The position numbers and the translations under genes were made by a program. A stretch of 64,000 bases of DNA, taken from Leptasterias polaris (taxonomy: Eukaryota > Echinodermata > Asteroidea > Forcipulatida > Asteriidae). Below, piece by piece: positions 1 through 11,782 of this stretch. The stretch is from assembly GCA_037783415.1 (NCBI GenBank), contig JAZGTN010000025.1, positions 5,811,501-5,875,500 on the forward strand, in the 5' to 3' direction. The notes under the pieces are model-generated. The model had not been told where the DNA came from, did no database searches, and worked only from the letters and a program-made list of their open reading frames with translations. Numbering within the stretch: the first letter of the stretch is position 1; each line of letters begins with the position of its first letter.

Positions 1-292
1 AAAATGGGGTACTGTTTTTGAGATAGCGCTGAAAAACTAGAGCGATTATGTCCACACATGAAGAATAATCCGTAATTGGAATACACAATCTGAGAAACGT
101 TTCTATCATGAAACGTTTGTCAGATTGAAATTGAAGTCCCTTTCTCTAAAACCATATTCTCTTAGAAGATAATTTTTGTTCAAAATGATTTACATTGTCA
201 ACAGCTGCAGTGCTTCTTACAGAGCAAGTGTGTATGGTCAGTATTATGGGAATAATTACCAATAGCATATCCTCCCCTTAACCACATTGGAT
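1..292. repeat. Dispersed palindromic repeat, family A, copy 1
   Basis: This is a non-coding dispersed repeat cut by the window start. Its core is a palindrome near 88-127: a sequence reading AATCTGAGAAACGTTTCT, a short insertion, then its partner ending in CAGATT. Downstream it carries a stretch around 195-220 mentioning fused AAATGATTTACATTGTC and CAGCTGCAGTGCTTCTTAC segments. A second, clearly related copy lies at 32320-32605 with the same order of blocks: GGAATACACAATCTGAG, the CGTTTCTCAG partner, a CAAAATG segment and an AGCTGC segment. I recall this layout as an abundant family in sea stars, but did not search. Most likely a non-autonomous foldback-type element. Confidence 0.6.
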
Positions 293-3200
293 AATATGCA
301 GGCTACAATCTACATTGACATAATCACGTCCATTACGAGTGAAACATCACACTTCGCACAAACGTATGGGTCAGACATCTCCTGCCACGATGGTTAACGG
401 ACCACAGCATGGTCGTTATGGTAAGGGCATATATATTATCTTGACTAGAGCATATTGAAACTGAACATAATAAATATTAATATTAATATATTATATTTGT
501 CGTTTTGTGTTGTTGTACGTATTTTCTTCAAATATGTATTTATATATTTATTTTATTGCTGTATGTATTTATTGATTTAAAAATTGCTGATGATGAAACC
601 TAACGGTTCTCAAAAACAATTGGCACTGTGACATGTAGGTCTGAAAACCATGTATTAGGAAAGTTTAACAATAGCGGTCAAACTAAGGGAGATGTACGGA
701 ATAAATAATAATAATAATAATAATAAATAAATAAAACACCCTTATTGTAAACTTTCGTAACACTTTTATACTCCGTAAAGAAAACGATTTTTTTATTTTT
801 ATAATAGCAATAACACAGTTATCAACAAAATTATTAATTAAAACAACTTCAGCATTAACAAACCATTATACTGTATTCTGCAAGACAAGATGGATCAAAT
901 TTGTTCAATACCCCTTTATTTATTTTTCCCCTTTTTCCTCCCCTGTTTGTTTGTTTGATTTATTTATTTTTTTCGTAGATCGTCGCCGATCAAGGATTGT
1001 CTGCAAATGATCATTGTCGTAAAGAGGAATCGAAGAAGTAGAAGCTGCAGAAGAAGTGGTTTCTAATCCTGCGTGGCACCATCAGATTATAACCGCACTG
1101 CTGTTTAGTGATTCGTTTGATTTGATTTGATGATGGTTTGATAATCATTTGCTACTGGATTGTAAACGAGTCGTGAAATCCCATCATAATGATATACTTG
1201 AACACATAATTACTCATTGTTTGAGTAACCGCAACGCCTAAAGATATCATCACATCAAAAGTTGTCAAAAACAGTAGAGTCAAGAACCAGTTATACACCG
1301 CTATTTGTAATGCCGTGGAACTGTATTATAGTAGATATTCAACAGCGTAAATGATATGACTATACCTTTTTTTAAACCTGATAGCTCTCGATAGCCCTTA
1401 GCTACCTGTTGCCATGCCAACTTATCCCGTGAGTGACATCAGTCATGAATTTTGATTGGTTTTATCAAACAAACATCGAATAGTGCTATTGTTATTTTAA
1501 AATGAAACGTGAATTACTTCGGATTGCTTATTTAATACCATGTCCAATACTGTTGAAAGGTTATTATGTGCATTTGTCAAATAATATAGAATCGGCCAGA
1601 GTGATATAAGTTGAAACCAATCATTTCTGTTTTTTATTTCTCTGTATATACTTATTTTAAATTTATTCATTGTTATTAACGCATCGGGATTTTACACATT
1701 CTGTTCTCATTTATTTATTTATTATTATTTTCTTTATTATTATTAATGTTCACCTACTTTAGACTTGCTAGTGCTCTCTGTCCTTCTATATCCACGCGTC
1801 AGCAAACCCTGAAATTTATCCGAATTGCAACAGGTTCGTCAAGTACGCAGCCTCAATTTAAGCTAGGGTTGTTCGGCTCTGAGAAGGGGGTTGCGCCCCC
1901 CCCCCCCCCCCCCCCGTCTCCACACCCCACCCCCTTCGGTTACGTCATTGGTGGTATACTATAGTAATTAATTGAAATGTAATTGAACTTTTAAAAAAAA
2001 AATATAAATCTTTAATCCGTATTATTGCCACCCTAATAATATGTTAGTATGTTCATTTTGTTTTAATGAATGGAACGAATTAAGTAAAACAACGCACGGG
2101 ATAAGCAAAAGTACACAGTACAAATTTATGCTGGCTTGTTTTAACTTTGAAGTTGACCTCAGAATCACGTGATGAGAAATCCGAGACAAAGCAGTGGAGT
2201 CACGTCGGTTTACCCGATGATATGGTTATTCCCGCCTGTCAATCAAGAAACGCAGAAGCCCGCCAAGACAAGACAGAAATAAAAGGAGAGAAAAAAATCA
2301 TCTACCTTGTAAAGTACACTCGAGGAACGCATTGAGATTTGAGAAAGCAATAATGTCACCAAGTGGTACACTCTCGCCCCTTAAGCTCGGCTGACAGGTC
2401 ATGCCAGGACGGTCATCGGTTACCAATGGGGGCCAGAGCGTTATTTTGCTGGCAGCTCATCAAATGCATCCCTCGGGCCCAAAAATATTCAAATAACTAA
2501 AGAAAAAATGCTGCTTTCGTGTTCATTTCGCAGTATTATTTTCGATGTTGTCATGTTTGAGCCTCTCTTTTATACTGTGCGGACTTTGTATTGTCTTATT
2601 TTAAATATATTATATCTATACATCCTAGTATTGGTTGGATGTAATTTTAAAACAATATATATCATAAATAAATAAATAAACAAATAAGAAAGTAACTACC
2701 AAATTTTAGGCAAGGATTGATCGTGACAACTGACCTATCATGTGGCGGCCATCTTGATTTTCTCCCACTCAAATCAATAAACTCAAAACGAGGCTATAGA
2801 AGGAAAAATAGGTTCCTTTTCGTGCAATGAATATCAGCATTTGCTACTGTTATTGGATACAAGGAACATGACCAAAAGTATTGCTGTTGTAAAGAACAAT
2901 GTTTACAGTAAGCAAAATGAAGATAGTTGGAAGATTACTAAACTAAATGGTGATCTCGCCTTTGGCATTTAGCGTAGCCATTGTACGTTCAGTTTTGTTC
3001 ACTCTCTCAGCCTCACAGTGACTATAATACGTTCAGTGCACTTACAAAACGAAAGATGATTGTGTTCCCTGAAAAATAAAATGATTTGAGTTGTTGAAAC
3101 GTTTGTACGACGATATAATGATAAGCATGTGCATAGCTGGTGATGCAGTAAACAACAACAAATATTGAGTCAACATATAAATATTATATACGTGTAAAGA

Positions 3201-3838
3201 TAATCAACAAACAAGTAAAACAACAAACACAGTTAAACATGTATACTACACAGAATATAAATAATCGCTTGGATATATTATGTTGAAATAAAAATTACAA
3301 AAGCCTGTTAGTATACACAAGTCAATTGTACACAGAACCTTTATTTGATTTAAACATCCCAAAATAATTATTTATTATTAGGCGAATCTATAAAATAAAA
3401 TACGTACATGAATGTAGAGACAGGTCACTTTATTATATATTTGAAGATGATAGCAACAGAATGCCCGATATGTCCGAGTAGTTTTCAGAATCAATTTTTA
3501 ATTTCGAGCGGATTTATCACAACTAAAACATGTCCAACTCCTACGTGTACATCTTCACATGAATTATTCATGGCATCTTCTAAAAGTCTTGATACGGACT
3601 AATACATCATTGCAAGGCTTCTTCAATGTCGATCTCCTACCTGAATTATTGAGACATGGACCCGAGGCTTTGACCGCATTAAATACGCTGGATTACCCAT
3701 TCGTTCCACCTGTATCGTTCAAATTCAAATACCATGTGACACACCTTAAAGGAGAAGTATAGGACCAAATGTTTAAATTTGTTTATAACGCATCTATCTC
3801 TTGCATAACTATATACAACGTAAAGACTTAAATTTGCA
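293..3838. other. No gene recognised; AT-rich with simple repeats
   Basis: I find no exon or mobile element that I can support here. Visible items are an AAT-type microsatellite near 704-735, a run of about 20 C near 1896-1915, A- and T-rich stretches, and a GCGGCCATCTTG motif near 2744 that recalls a YY1-type site and also occurs in foldbacks of this window. The short open frames present have low-complexity or random-looking composition. Confidence 0.5.
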
Positions 3839-3900
3839 CTGTTACCAATTAAAATGCTAATAAGCAGGACAGTTCTTTTCAGAACTGAGATGTCCCTCAA
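3839..3900 (-). repeat. Fragment of the 60.73-kb foldback family
   Basis: The block AAGCAGGACAGTTCTTTTC followed by AGAACT near 3861-3886 is shared with the centre of the foldback at 60730-61041. The inner sequence AGTTCTTTTCAGAACT is itself a palindrome. Only this central part is recognisable, so the copy is a fragment. Translated on the minus strand both copies read VLKRTVLLI, an accidental shared frame and not a protein motif. Confidence 0.6.
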
Positions 3901-4014
3901 ATCCCATATAAATTTGCATTGTTACAAATAAAAATGTTGTTTCACATAAACTGATAGGACGTTTACGAGTCTATTGTTCATGTATTCAATGCGTTTATTT
4001 TCAATTACCTTCTA

Positions 4015-4482
4015 AACATTTCCAGGTCAGAATTGTACCGGATTTTGGGTCGCGTGGGCCTTGACCCTATTTTGGGTCAGTATGACCCGGCACAGTACTC
4101 ACAGACTCTGAGTCTTTGTACGTGTGCGCGTGGAAATGTTATACATTTTGTTACAATCACACAACACACAAAAGCACCACCATCATTCAGCCACACTACG
4201 TTTGCTTGCGACAAGATGCTAAAGATGCATTATTCATATATTTTTCTATGACGAAATCTACCACAAACGCCGCCCCCTGTTGGCTCTGCCGCAACTCAGC
4301 TGGGAAAAAATAAATATCGCGACCCGGAATGTGTCAAATGACTAATAAGCGGGTCAAACTGACGCAGAATCCGAGTTAACATCCGGTTCTGTAACCCTTT
4401 CCCGGGTCAGCGTGACCCGGAAATGGGTCAGGTCACAAGAGGGCCCGGAATACGGGCAGTTCTGACACGGGAGTTGTTAGAG
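4015..4482. mobile_element. GGGTCA-rich TIR element, copy 1
   Basis: A non-autonomous DNA-transposon-like element of about 460 bp with imperfect terminal inverted repeats of some 65 bp. The left end reads GGTCAGAATTGTACCGGAT and the right end, reversed, reads GTGTCAGAACTGCCCGTATT. Inside each arm lies a smaller palindrome of the form GGGTCAGTATGACCC. The element ends beside TTAGAGT near 4479, and the second copy at 51660-51890 begins beside ACTCTAA, so the true termini may include that heptamer. Both copies also share an internal GGGTCAAA-TGA-GCAGAATC block. No transposase frame is present. No target duplication could be settled by eye. Confidence 0.7.
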
Positions 4483-6329
4483 TAAAGCTCCTTAGTATGA
4501 ACCCTCTAAAACCTCTTCTCTGGAAGATAATGATAGTCGATAGAGTCCAAGATAAAAAACAAAACATGCGATTTATAATTATTATATTTTACACAGACTT
4601 TCAGGACAAAATTAAAGTTGCTCAAAAACGCATGAATATTGCATATACGCACTACGGGGTTTATGTGCTTGTACTGTTGCTAGCTACAACCACGGAGATT
4701 GTTAAACTCATAAATGAAGGTACACGCGTGCTCAGCTCCCGCCGGTTTTGAAAATGAAATACCTTTTATAACCATCAGCAAAAGTGTCGCTGTCAAACAA
4801 AACTGAACCTTTAAACGTCGTGCCTGAGTATATCGTGAGTAAAGTGTTGGCAAGGCGTTCAATTATGCTTCATTACTTGTGAAATTGTCCGTAGGGAAGG
4901 ATCAACTAAAACCCAGTATCTCCATGAAATCAAAGTGTGGGCCTGTGAGAGGTATTTTCCTTGTATGCTAACAATTTGATAGTTTTTTGGTGCTGTTAAA
5001 AGCAGAGAGTGAAGCAGAGTCTAAAAGCTATCATCGTTATGAAAGTTCAAATAGTCATATGGTAAACACATCATGACACATGAGTTACTGGTTCTTAACG
5101 AGTACAGATATTGTTTTAGTCTGAAGAGGTTGATGGAATGATAGCGAGTCTATGAACATCTCCATTCGAATACATTATAACCGTGGTTTATACTCTAACC
5201 ATAGTTCGAACTAATTGTAAACAGCTTATGGGTCAAAAACAAGTACACTGCTGGGCTTACAAGATTCTCTTAGTTTAGAAATGTGATGGCATTAAGTGAC
5301 CAACCTTCCCAATTGTTGTGGGCCGACTGATTGTATCGACTGTAAATAAACTGAATAAATGTTTGTCTTGTTGTTGCTGGTAGTCAATGTTGTTCTTGAT
5401 AATCTAATAGAGATTTTTGGGTTTGTTGTTGTTGGTGTTGTAGTTACTATTCTTGTTTTTTGCTGTAATGTTTTCATTATTGTCGTTGCTGCTGCTGATG
5501 TTGCTATTTGCGTGTTGCTATTGTTGTCAAAAATGATGGGACATGGACAATGTCACATTAGCTTTGATCGTGATAGTTGTTATAGCCAGTTGCACCAAGC
5601 ATGTTATATTTGGTGAACAACGTTTATTAAATTAAGATAAGTGGACACGTTTCATTCTGGCTTGATACAAATAATATGATGAATTAATGGATATTCCTTT
5701 GTGTCTTGACGACTGCCGACCTCGAAATCTGAACTAATTGCATGTCAGTTATGTTACATTTAATCCACAAGAGTATTCATCTTTTTCATCTGAAATTGAA
5801 AACTTGTGGTTTATTATTTGAAATTGAAAACTGAAACATAAACTCGCTAACAGATTCTCCATTTGAGTTGTGGCGCGTCGTGCCAGTTTCCGGTCAATGT
5901 ACACAATCAAACAAAGTCTCAGATGCGTATAATTATGCATTCACCTTATATGCAAAAGTGCAGTATAGTCCGAGTGAAAAGCGTCGGTTTAGTGTCCTTT
6001 TCAACCAGTTAACGCCACTGTCCCTATGCTGTAAATTCACTGACGCTCACTGCTAATAATGTTTGCTTCATCTTCATTTTGTTTCTAGGTGCTATTGTCA
6101 GTGTTACAATTTTATTTATTTATTGTATTTATTTTATTTTTATTCTTTGGACAATACAAAGAGGCCGTCCAGGGAAAGGCAAAAGTCAAAAAACTTTCAT
6201 CCAAAAAGATGTGCCCTCCCAGACCTTGCTCATTTAAAAGAATAACACTTTATATAATATAATACATAGAAATCTAAAATTGTATTGAAAAGTAAAACAA
6301 AAGATGGCAAGCAAAAGGAGTAGTAAAAT

Positions 6330-6360
<31 letters not shown>

Positions 6361-8409
6361 CGTGACCAAGACCCCCATTATGATAAAAGAGTAAATTATT
6401 TGGAAGGTTATTCAGCAATACTAAATCAACTTAAATTAAAAAAAATTGCAGAGCCGTAACATTTATACAACAGCAGAAATAACGTTGAAATAAACATGTA
6501 ATAATTAATCATATGGAGATCTCTATTATAAAATTATTACCCAAGTCAGGCCCTAACTAAGGGAATTTGAATATGGGAAAGTGATCCGCAGCCTCTTTGA
6601 AAGGCCGGAAACTCTGATGTACTTAAGCTGTTTCAGCCTTGACTCCTAGTGCATGTTATCTTGCAGCTTGACCGTGCTAATGTACCAAGTAACGACCCTT
6701 GAGGAACCAAGCGACGAATCGTCTAAATAACATGCCCCAGGTGATAAAAACACACCGTTCCCTTAAAACATTACTCTGAACATGACCTCGCTTTAATTCT
6801 ACGTGGGCTCGATGTTTTGAGGGACTGGTTGAAGTATTATGCTGAACCCTTTCAAGAAATGTCACATTTGATAAAGTGATAAGTAATTTAATGACACGAC
6901 AGTAATGGAAATATTACCTTAAAAGTATACCAAGAATAGCCTTCTATAGTACATGTACTTCGGCCATTACATTTAGGCAATAGGAAAAAAAAAAAAAGTC
7001 ATTCAAGCTATCACGAGGATCGTAAGACTGTAGGCCTACTAAATGAAATATATGTCACCTTTTGAGACGCTAAGTGGGTCTACCTAAAAACATCGTAAGT
7101 GATTGGGTTGAAAGCGTACATTGGCGAGGTTAAGGGTGAGTTGAACCATTGGTTGTGATGGAAAGAGCAAATCACTTAATTGTGCTAGTTTCCAACAAAC
7201 GTATCACTAGTTCAAGCAATGCGCACAAACCAGTTGCAAATGTTTTGAGTAAACAGGAATTATTAATTTAGCAGTACCATGGATTACGTAACGTTCAAAT
7301 GCCGTGAGGTCGGCTAGAGGGGGGGGGATCCATACTACAGCAGACACATGACATTGAACTTGACATTCTCCGTGTTATGTTGAGGCGAAGGAGGGTCCAA
7401 AAGTATCTGCCTATTATATTTGAATTTCCACAATCGATTGAACTTTTCTCACACATAGGGTTAGCACGGAAGTGGAAAATAACTGATAACACAAACAAAC
7501 ACAGTACATTGGGATAATAATAACTCAGCAATTTCTTATAAATTCAAAACAAAATTAAAGTTGCATGGTTTATTTTCGCCAAAGGCATTTCAAAATAATG
7601 TTTCTGAGGTTTTGACAGATATGCTTGTCAAAACGAAAACAATTCTGAATAGTCTGGCAGCCAAGGGGGGTGAACCATGTTTTGTTGGATATATAATGTT
7701 TTTTTGCAGATTCCACACAAGAAGCTCATACTGTTTAAGAATCTGAGTGATGACCCCTCCTCAGGGTTGGGCAAGTTTTTTTTTTTTTTTGAAATAATTG
7801 TAGTGAATGTTACCACGAATGTTGTTTTAATACAAAGTACAGAATTTGCCATTATCGGGGAAACTGTTTGGTTAAACCTCAAAGCTCGCTGATTATTAAG
7901 TCCATCATCATCATCAATCATCAGCCTCTGAGGTTGCTGTTAATGAATGGTATAGCACTCGATGACTTAAAACTATTCCAGGTCATTAATTTCGATTGCT
8001 GCTATATAAATAATCCCGTGCTCAAAATTATTGTCAAACTTTGTTCTGTGTATTGATATTACGCCTATATGTTTATATTCAACTTTAACTTCATTAAATA
8101 AATTATATGTTCTTGTTTGTTTAGTAATTTTTGTGTTTTTTAACTGCTTTAAACTTGTATTCAATCTTCAAGTACAATGATGTACATCTATGTTTTTATG
8201 AGTTCCGAATGTTAACGTCAATATTCTTTCAGTTTCCCCTCTCCCATCTTTAAATGTTCTTACATATTGGTGCAGCAGGGAAAGGGAGTACAATTTATGT
8301 TGGGTAGGCTTGTATTCACTGAGAACACTCAGCGTGTTGCGCATGAAATATATTCTTCGGGAGAGGTTTTTACAAAATGTATTAAAGGGTGTGAACAACA
8401 TTGGTAAGA
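4483..8409. other. No gene recognised; simple repeats and one inverted duplicate
   Basis: Nothing here supports a gene. The stretch has a GTT-rich tract (5359-5530) that keeps frames open on both strands, a run of 29 A (6332-6360), shorter A and G runs, and at 5761-5802 a block that recurs inverted at 12368-12410. The rest is AT-rich unassigned DNA. Confidence 0.5.
5761..5802 (-). repeat. 42-bp repeat, inverted partner of 12368-12410
   Basis: Read on the minus strand this block matches 12368-12410 almost base for base, with one difference seen (CTTGTGG against TTTGTGG near the end). Its core is CAATTTCAGATGAAAAAG. The two copies lie 6.6 kb apart in opposite orientation, and neighbouring sequence does not obviously match. 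Probably the surviving part of a dispersed repeat. Confidence 0.65.
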
Positions 8410-8738
8410 CATAAATCTTCACATACTATAAAGATGGTCATGGTGGAAAACTTCCCTTGAAAAAGTTTTGCTTGAAATGCTGTTGTTTTTAGAAATAAGT
8501 AAAAATTTAGTCTTGCTAAAATCCGTCGTAAAAAAAAAGTACACATATAATTATAATGGTTTTTTTTCAATGTTTTCTCATGACTCTGAAGACCGATTTA
8601 GCTGACACTTTCACAGGTTTGTTATTTCATGTGTATGTTGGGTCACATCATGTGTGGATACTGGTCTTTGACAATTACCAATGTTGTACATTTGCTTTAA
8701 AGCAACACTGTTGATTTCTGCAACAAGAAAATAAATGA
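8410..8738 (+). repeat. Dispersed repeat, family B, copy 1
   Basis: Non-coding interspersed repeat. It has a GATGGTCATGGTGGAAAACT block near 8431-8450, then a TTGAAATGCTGTTGTTTTTAG block, then TTTCACAGGTTTGTTATTTC near 8609-8628, then CTGGTCTTTGACAATTACCA near 8659-8678. The first block recurs at 45980, and the third recurs as the core of the 175-bp array unit at 16707-17757. I recall this order of blocks from a highly repeated sea-star family; no search was made. Confidence 0.6.
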
Positions 8739-9477
8739 TACCAACAACATTACGAAACTTAATGCGAGTTGAATGTAGTGTGGTGACCTCAAGATTCACC
8801 CTTGATGTGGCATGATGATGGCACTTGCATCTGGAAGGTTATTTTCACATGCAATGTGCAGTATCGGCGTCGCACTATCACGAAGAGTTTTAAGTTCGAG
8901 TTCTTTCAGGACAGTTCAATATATGCTAAATTATCTGCCACATCTTTTATATCAGTTTATCTCTTCATGATTTTGTTCCCCTCGCATCAACGACCTAACG
9001 ATTTGGCAAAGGTGTTTCCTTACAGCGTGCACTGTAACCGATACCTACATGTATGTACCTGTTGTTTGGTCAAGCAATGAATATTTAAAAATTTTAATAT
9101 TTTCGTATACATGTTATTATTGTTTATTTAATCATTAATATACTTGTATCAATAGTTTAAGGAATATTTTGCCGAATCTTAATAGCGCTCAGTAAAAACA
9201 AAATATATATTATAGCGATCACACCTTAAATTATGACATTAGTATAATACTGGGCGTGTGCACCAAACATTCTTCCCGTCGCAAAAGTAGTCTCTCAATT
9301 ATTCGAAAAAATAGCCAACTTGATCCCACACACAAAAGTTACAGATGAGATTTTTCGACAAGAAGATAAGACAAATTTATCTTAAAGACTGGACAACACA
9401 TGATCAGACAATCTGAAATTCTAATGACGCTGTGTTACAAAAGATATGAAATGCATGAATTAATATAGAAACATAGT
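8739..9477. other. No gene recognised
   Basis: AT-rich unassigned sequence. The open frame at 8802-9080 is 92 codons long, has no recognisable domain and sits directly after the repeat, so it is not called as a gene. Confidence 0.4.
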
Positions 9478-9483
9478 CTTACC

Positions 9484-9800
9484 TAGAATTTAGTTAATTC
9501 CTGCCGATATTAAAACTCCAAGTCGGATGGCTCAAACAAGTGTCAAGGCGAAACTGGTCTCGTAAGAAAGGAAGGGGGTTGGTTTTGTAACGCCTAGCGT
9601 ATCTGTACAACGCGGGCTGGTTGTCGCTCGGGGTGTCTTTAAGAGAGATGCGAAGGATTCTGACGGGAGCGTATCTCCACTCTTAGCTCGCAGCGTGTAT
9701 CTTCAATAATGAACCGTCACCGATGTGCCGGCTTGGGTAACGTGTCAGGATGCATTTGCTGCACTCCCTCACTACTACTATACTGTCGCCAGCGTGTGGG
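9484..9800 (-). other. Possible 5' untranslated exon with splice donor
   Basis: A block of clearly higher GC content than its AT-rich surroundings. Read on the minus strand it ends in TTCTAG followed by GTAAGA (9483-9478), a good fit to a metazoan 5' splice site. The only ATG noticed in it, around the GCAAATGCATCC context, opens a frame of about a dozen codons before a TGA, so if real this is non-coding leader sequence with a short upstream frame. No initiator or TATA element is convincing. Alternative: a GC-rich island or conserved regulatory block with a chance donor. RNA evidence would decide. Confidence 0.3.
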
Positions 9801-11608
9801 CACGGTGAAAATTTATGCAAATCGAAATACAGTGATGTGGTGGCTTATTACTCTTTATACAAAAAAAGAAAATCTGCTAAAATAACCCGGAGGGGAATCT
9901 CTTGCTTTTTGAACGGATGATCCTGAGAAATATTCTGATCATTGGGTCAAGATCAGATGTAAAGTGTTCCATTAAACAGTAAATATCACAATCAGTTAAT
10001 CCATTACATTGGGTGCATGGGCGTTCCTGCACCCCCCCCCCCCCCCACTCCCTACTTAAAAAGGTAGCAGGGTGAACGAAATTTACCTTCTTTGATTAAA
10101 TCTGTTTTAAACTGGTTTGATTAACTCGTTCATCGTGGAATTTAATGTGCTGCTTAGACGAAAAATGTTTGTTACACTGAAAACCATTACAAACATGAAT
10201 TTGATAATAAAATAAGCGTGTGTAAGGGGAAGAGTGAAATCATACATGTAGCCGTGTGCAAACAGACCATAAGATGAGACTAGTGTGACCACAAACAACA
10301 TTTTTATGGTGTTATATTATATGCATCATATAGAGTGTTTTTAGAGAAGGACGCGCAAAGAAAATAGTAGGACCGGAACGCACTCAAAATGTTCAAAAAG
10401 CTTTAGGTTAAATATTTATAAAACTTCTTCCCTTGTTGATGGATAATTATGTATGGAAACTGAAGCTTTAAAAAGCGTATGCGTACATCGTATGAGTATG
10501 AGTACATCGTACTCTTTATGAGTATTGATGTTGTTATGTTGTGGGTCGATCAATTTTGTAAGCAATCATAATAAACATGAACAATTAATTTGCCCCCCAA
10601 AAAAAAAAAATTAAGAAAAATAAAAACACCCAATAAAAATCGCTCATTCAGAACTCACTTTGTTTCGACAACAAAACTTGACAACAACACTACACGATGA
10701 TTGATGCATGCATGGTACTGCTTTCTCAAAAACACCTCATTCAGAAAAAATATATATATTCAAAGAAACTATGAGTAAACAACGTCACGCAGAAAACGTT
10801 CACTATTCGATTGTGTTTGATTTTATTGCATTACTCTTTTAACAAGCAGAAGCGTAACAAACTGGATACAATGTTGCGCTTTGTACAAATAGCCGGCAAT
10901 TTGCTATCATTTGCAAGTAAATCTCCTGAAATTTTCAGATGAATTGAATTTGGGGACATGCTATCTCTCGGGTCATCTAGGACACTTTAGACAGTCGTGG
11001 AAAGACAACAAGCGATCCGCCCCCGTTGATTTAATTTCCAGGATTTTCTTCCTGGGAACACGGTTTAGTTTGAGCACATTTCATATCAGGTTTCGATTGG
11101 AAGTTGTCCGCGGTACATCGCTCAGAATTATTGGAAAGGTGTACACCTTTGATGCATACAGTACTACAAGCTGAGAAGGAAATTCACATGAGGAATTGTT
11201 GAATGTGTTTTCTTAGCGAATGATAATGTGAATTGCTATTATTGCCGCGATGAAGCAAGTTTTTATACATGTTCTTACATTTTACCATTGTCCCAGAGAG
11301 ATGCAGGAAATCTATCATTTCACAACTTGCTCAAATGTAATAGTTTTTATGAAGGGTTTTGTCAATGTTGTACTTTTTACTTTATTGCCCTTTAATATGT
11401 GATTGTTTATATTTTTACATGTGCTTGTATATTTTTACCATTGTTAAGTGACCCTTTCAGCTACTGCTGCTGGTCATTTTGTTTGTATATACCAATAAAT
11501 AAAAATATATAAAAAGTTGGTGACCTGCATTGTTCTGTCTTCTGCTGTTGTTGTAGAGTGTACCATTCATTACAAGCAATTGTCAGTTGCCATTTACAAC
11601 CAATCGGT
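9801..11608. other. No gene recognised
   Basis: Unassigned AT-rich DNA containing a run of C near 10030-10047 and A runs near 10599-10610. An 87-codon frame at 10911-11174 shows no domain and no splice or promoter context. Around 11450-11510 a CTGCTGCTGGTCA segment with an AATAAATAAA tail resembles 31540-31590 and may be the 3' end of an old retroelement. Confidence 0.4.
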
Positions 11609-11782
11609 ATAGACCTTATGCATTGACGTCACCAAGCCGCCATCTTAGAGGTAAACTGATGATGAAACAATGGAAACGCGCTGATTTGTACGCGCGGCGC
11701 ACAGGATTGGCCAATGAGCATCTTCCTTTTGACCTCTAGTGAGGGCGCCCTACTCAAATGACGTCATATGCATAAGGTCTAT
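11609..11782. mobile_element. Short MITE-like foldback (174 bp)
   Basis: The ends form a perfect 15-bp inverted repeat, ATAGACCTTATGCAT at 11609 and its complement ending at 11782, continued inward by TGACGTCA on both sides with one base offset. The interior includes AAGCCGCCATCTTAG and a GTACGCGCGGCGC segment. There is no coding capacity. The ATAGACC terminus resembles the right terminus (GGTCTAT) of the foldback at 32097-32268. TGACGTCA is also the CRE/ATF consensus, present here because it is part of the terminal repeat. Confidence 0.75.
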
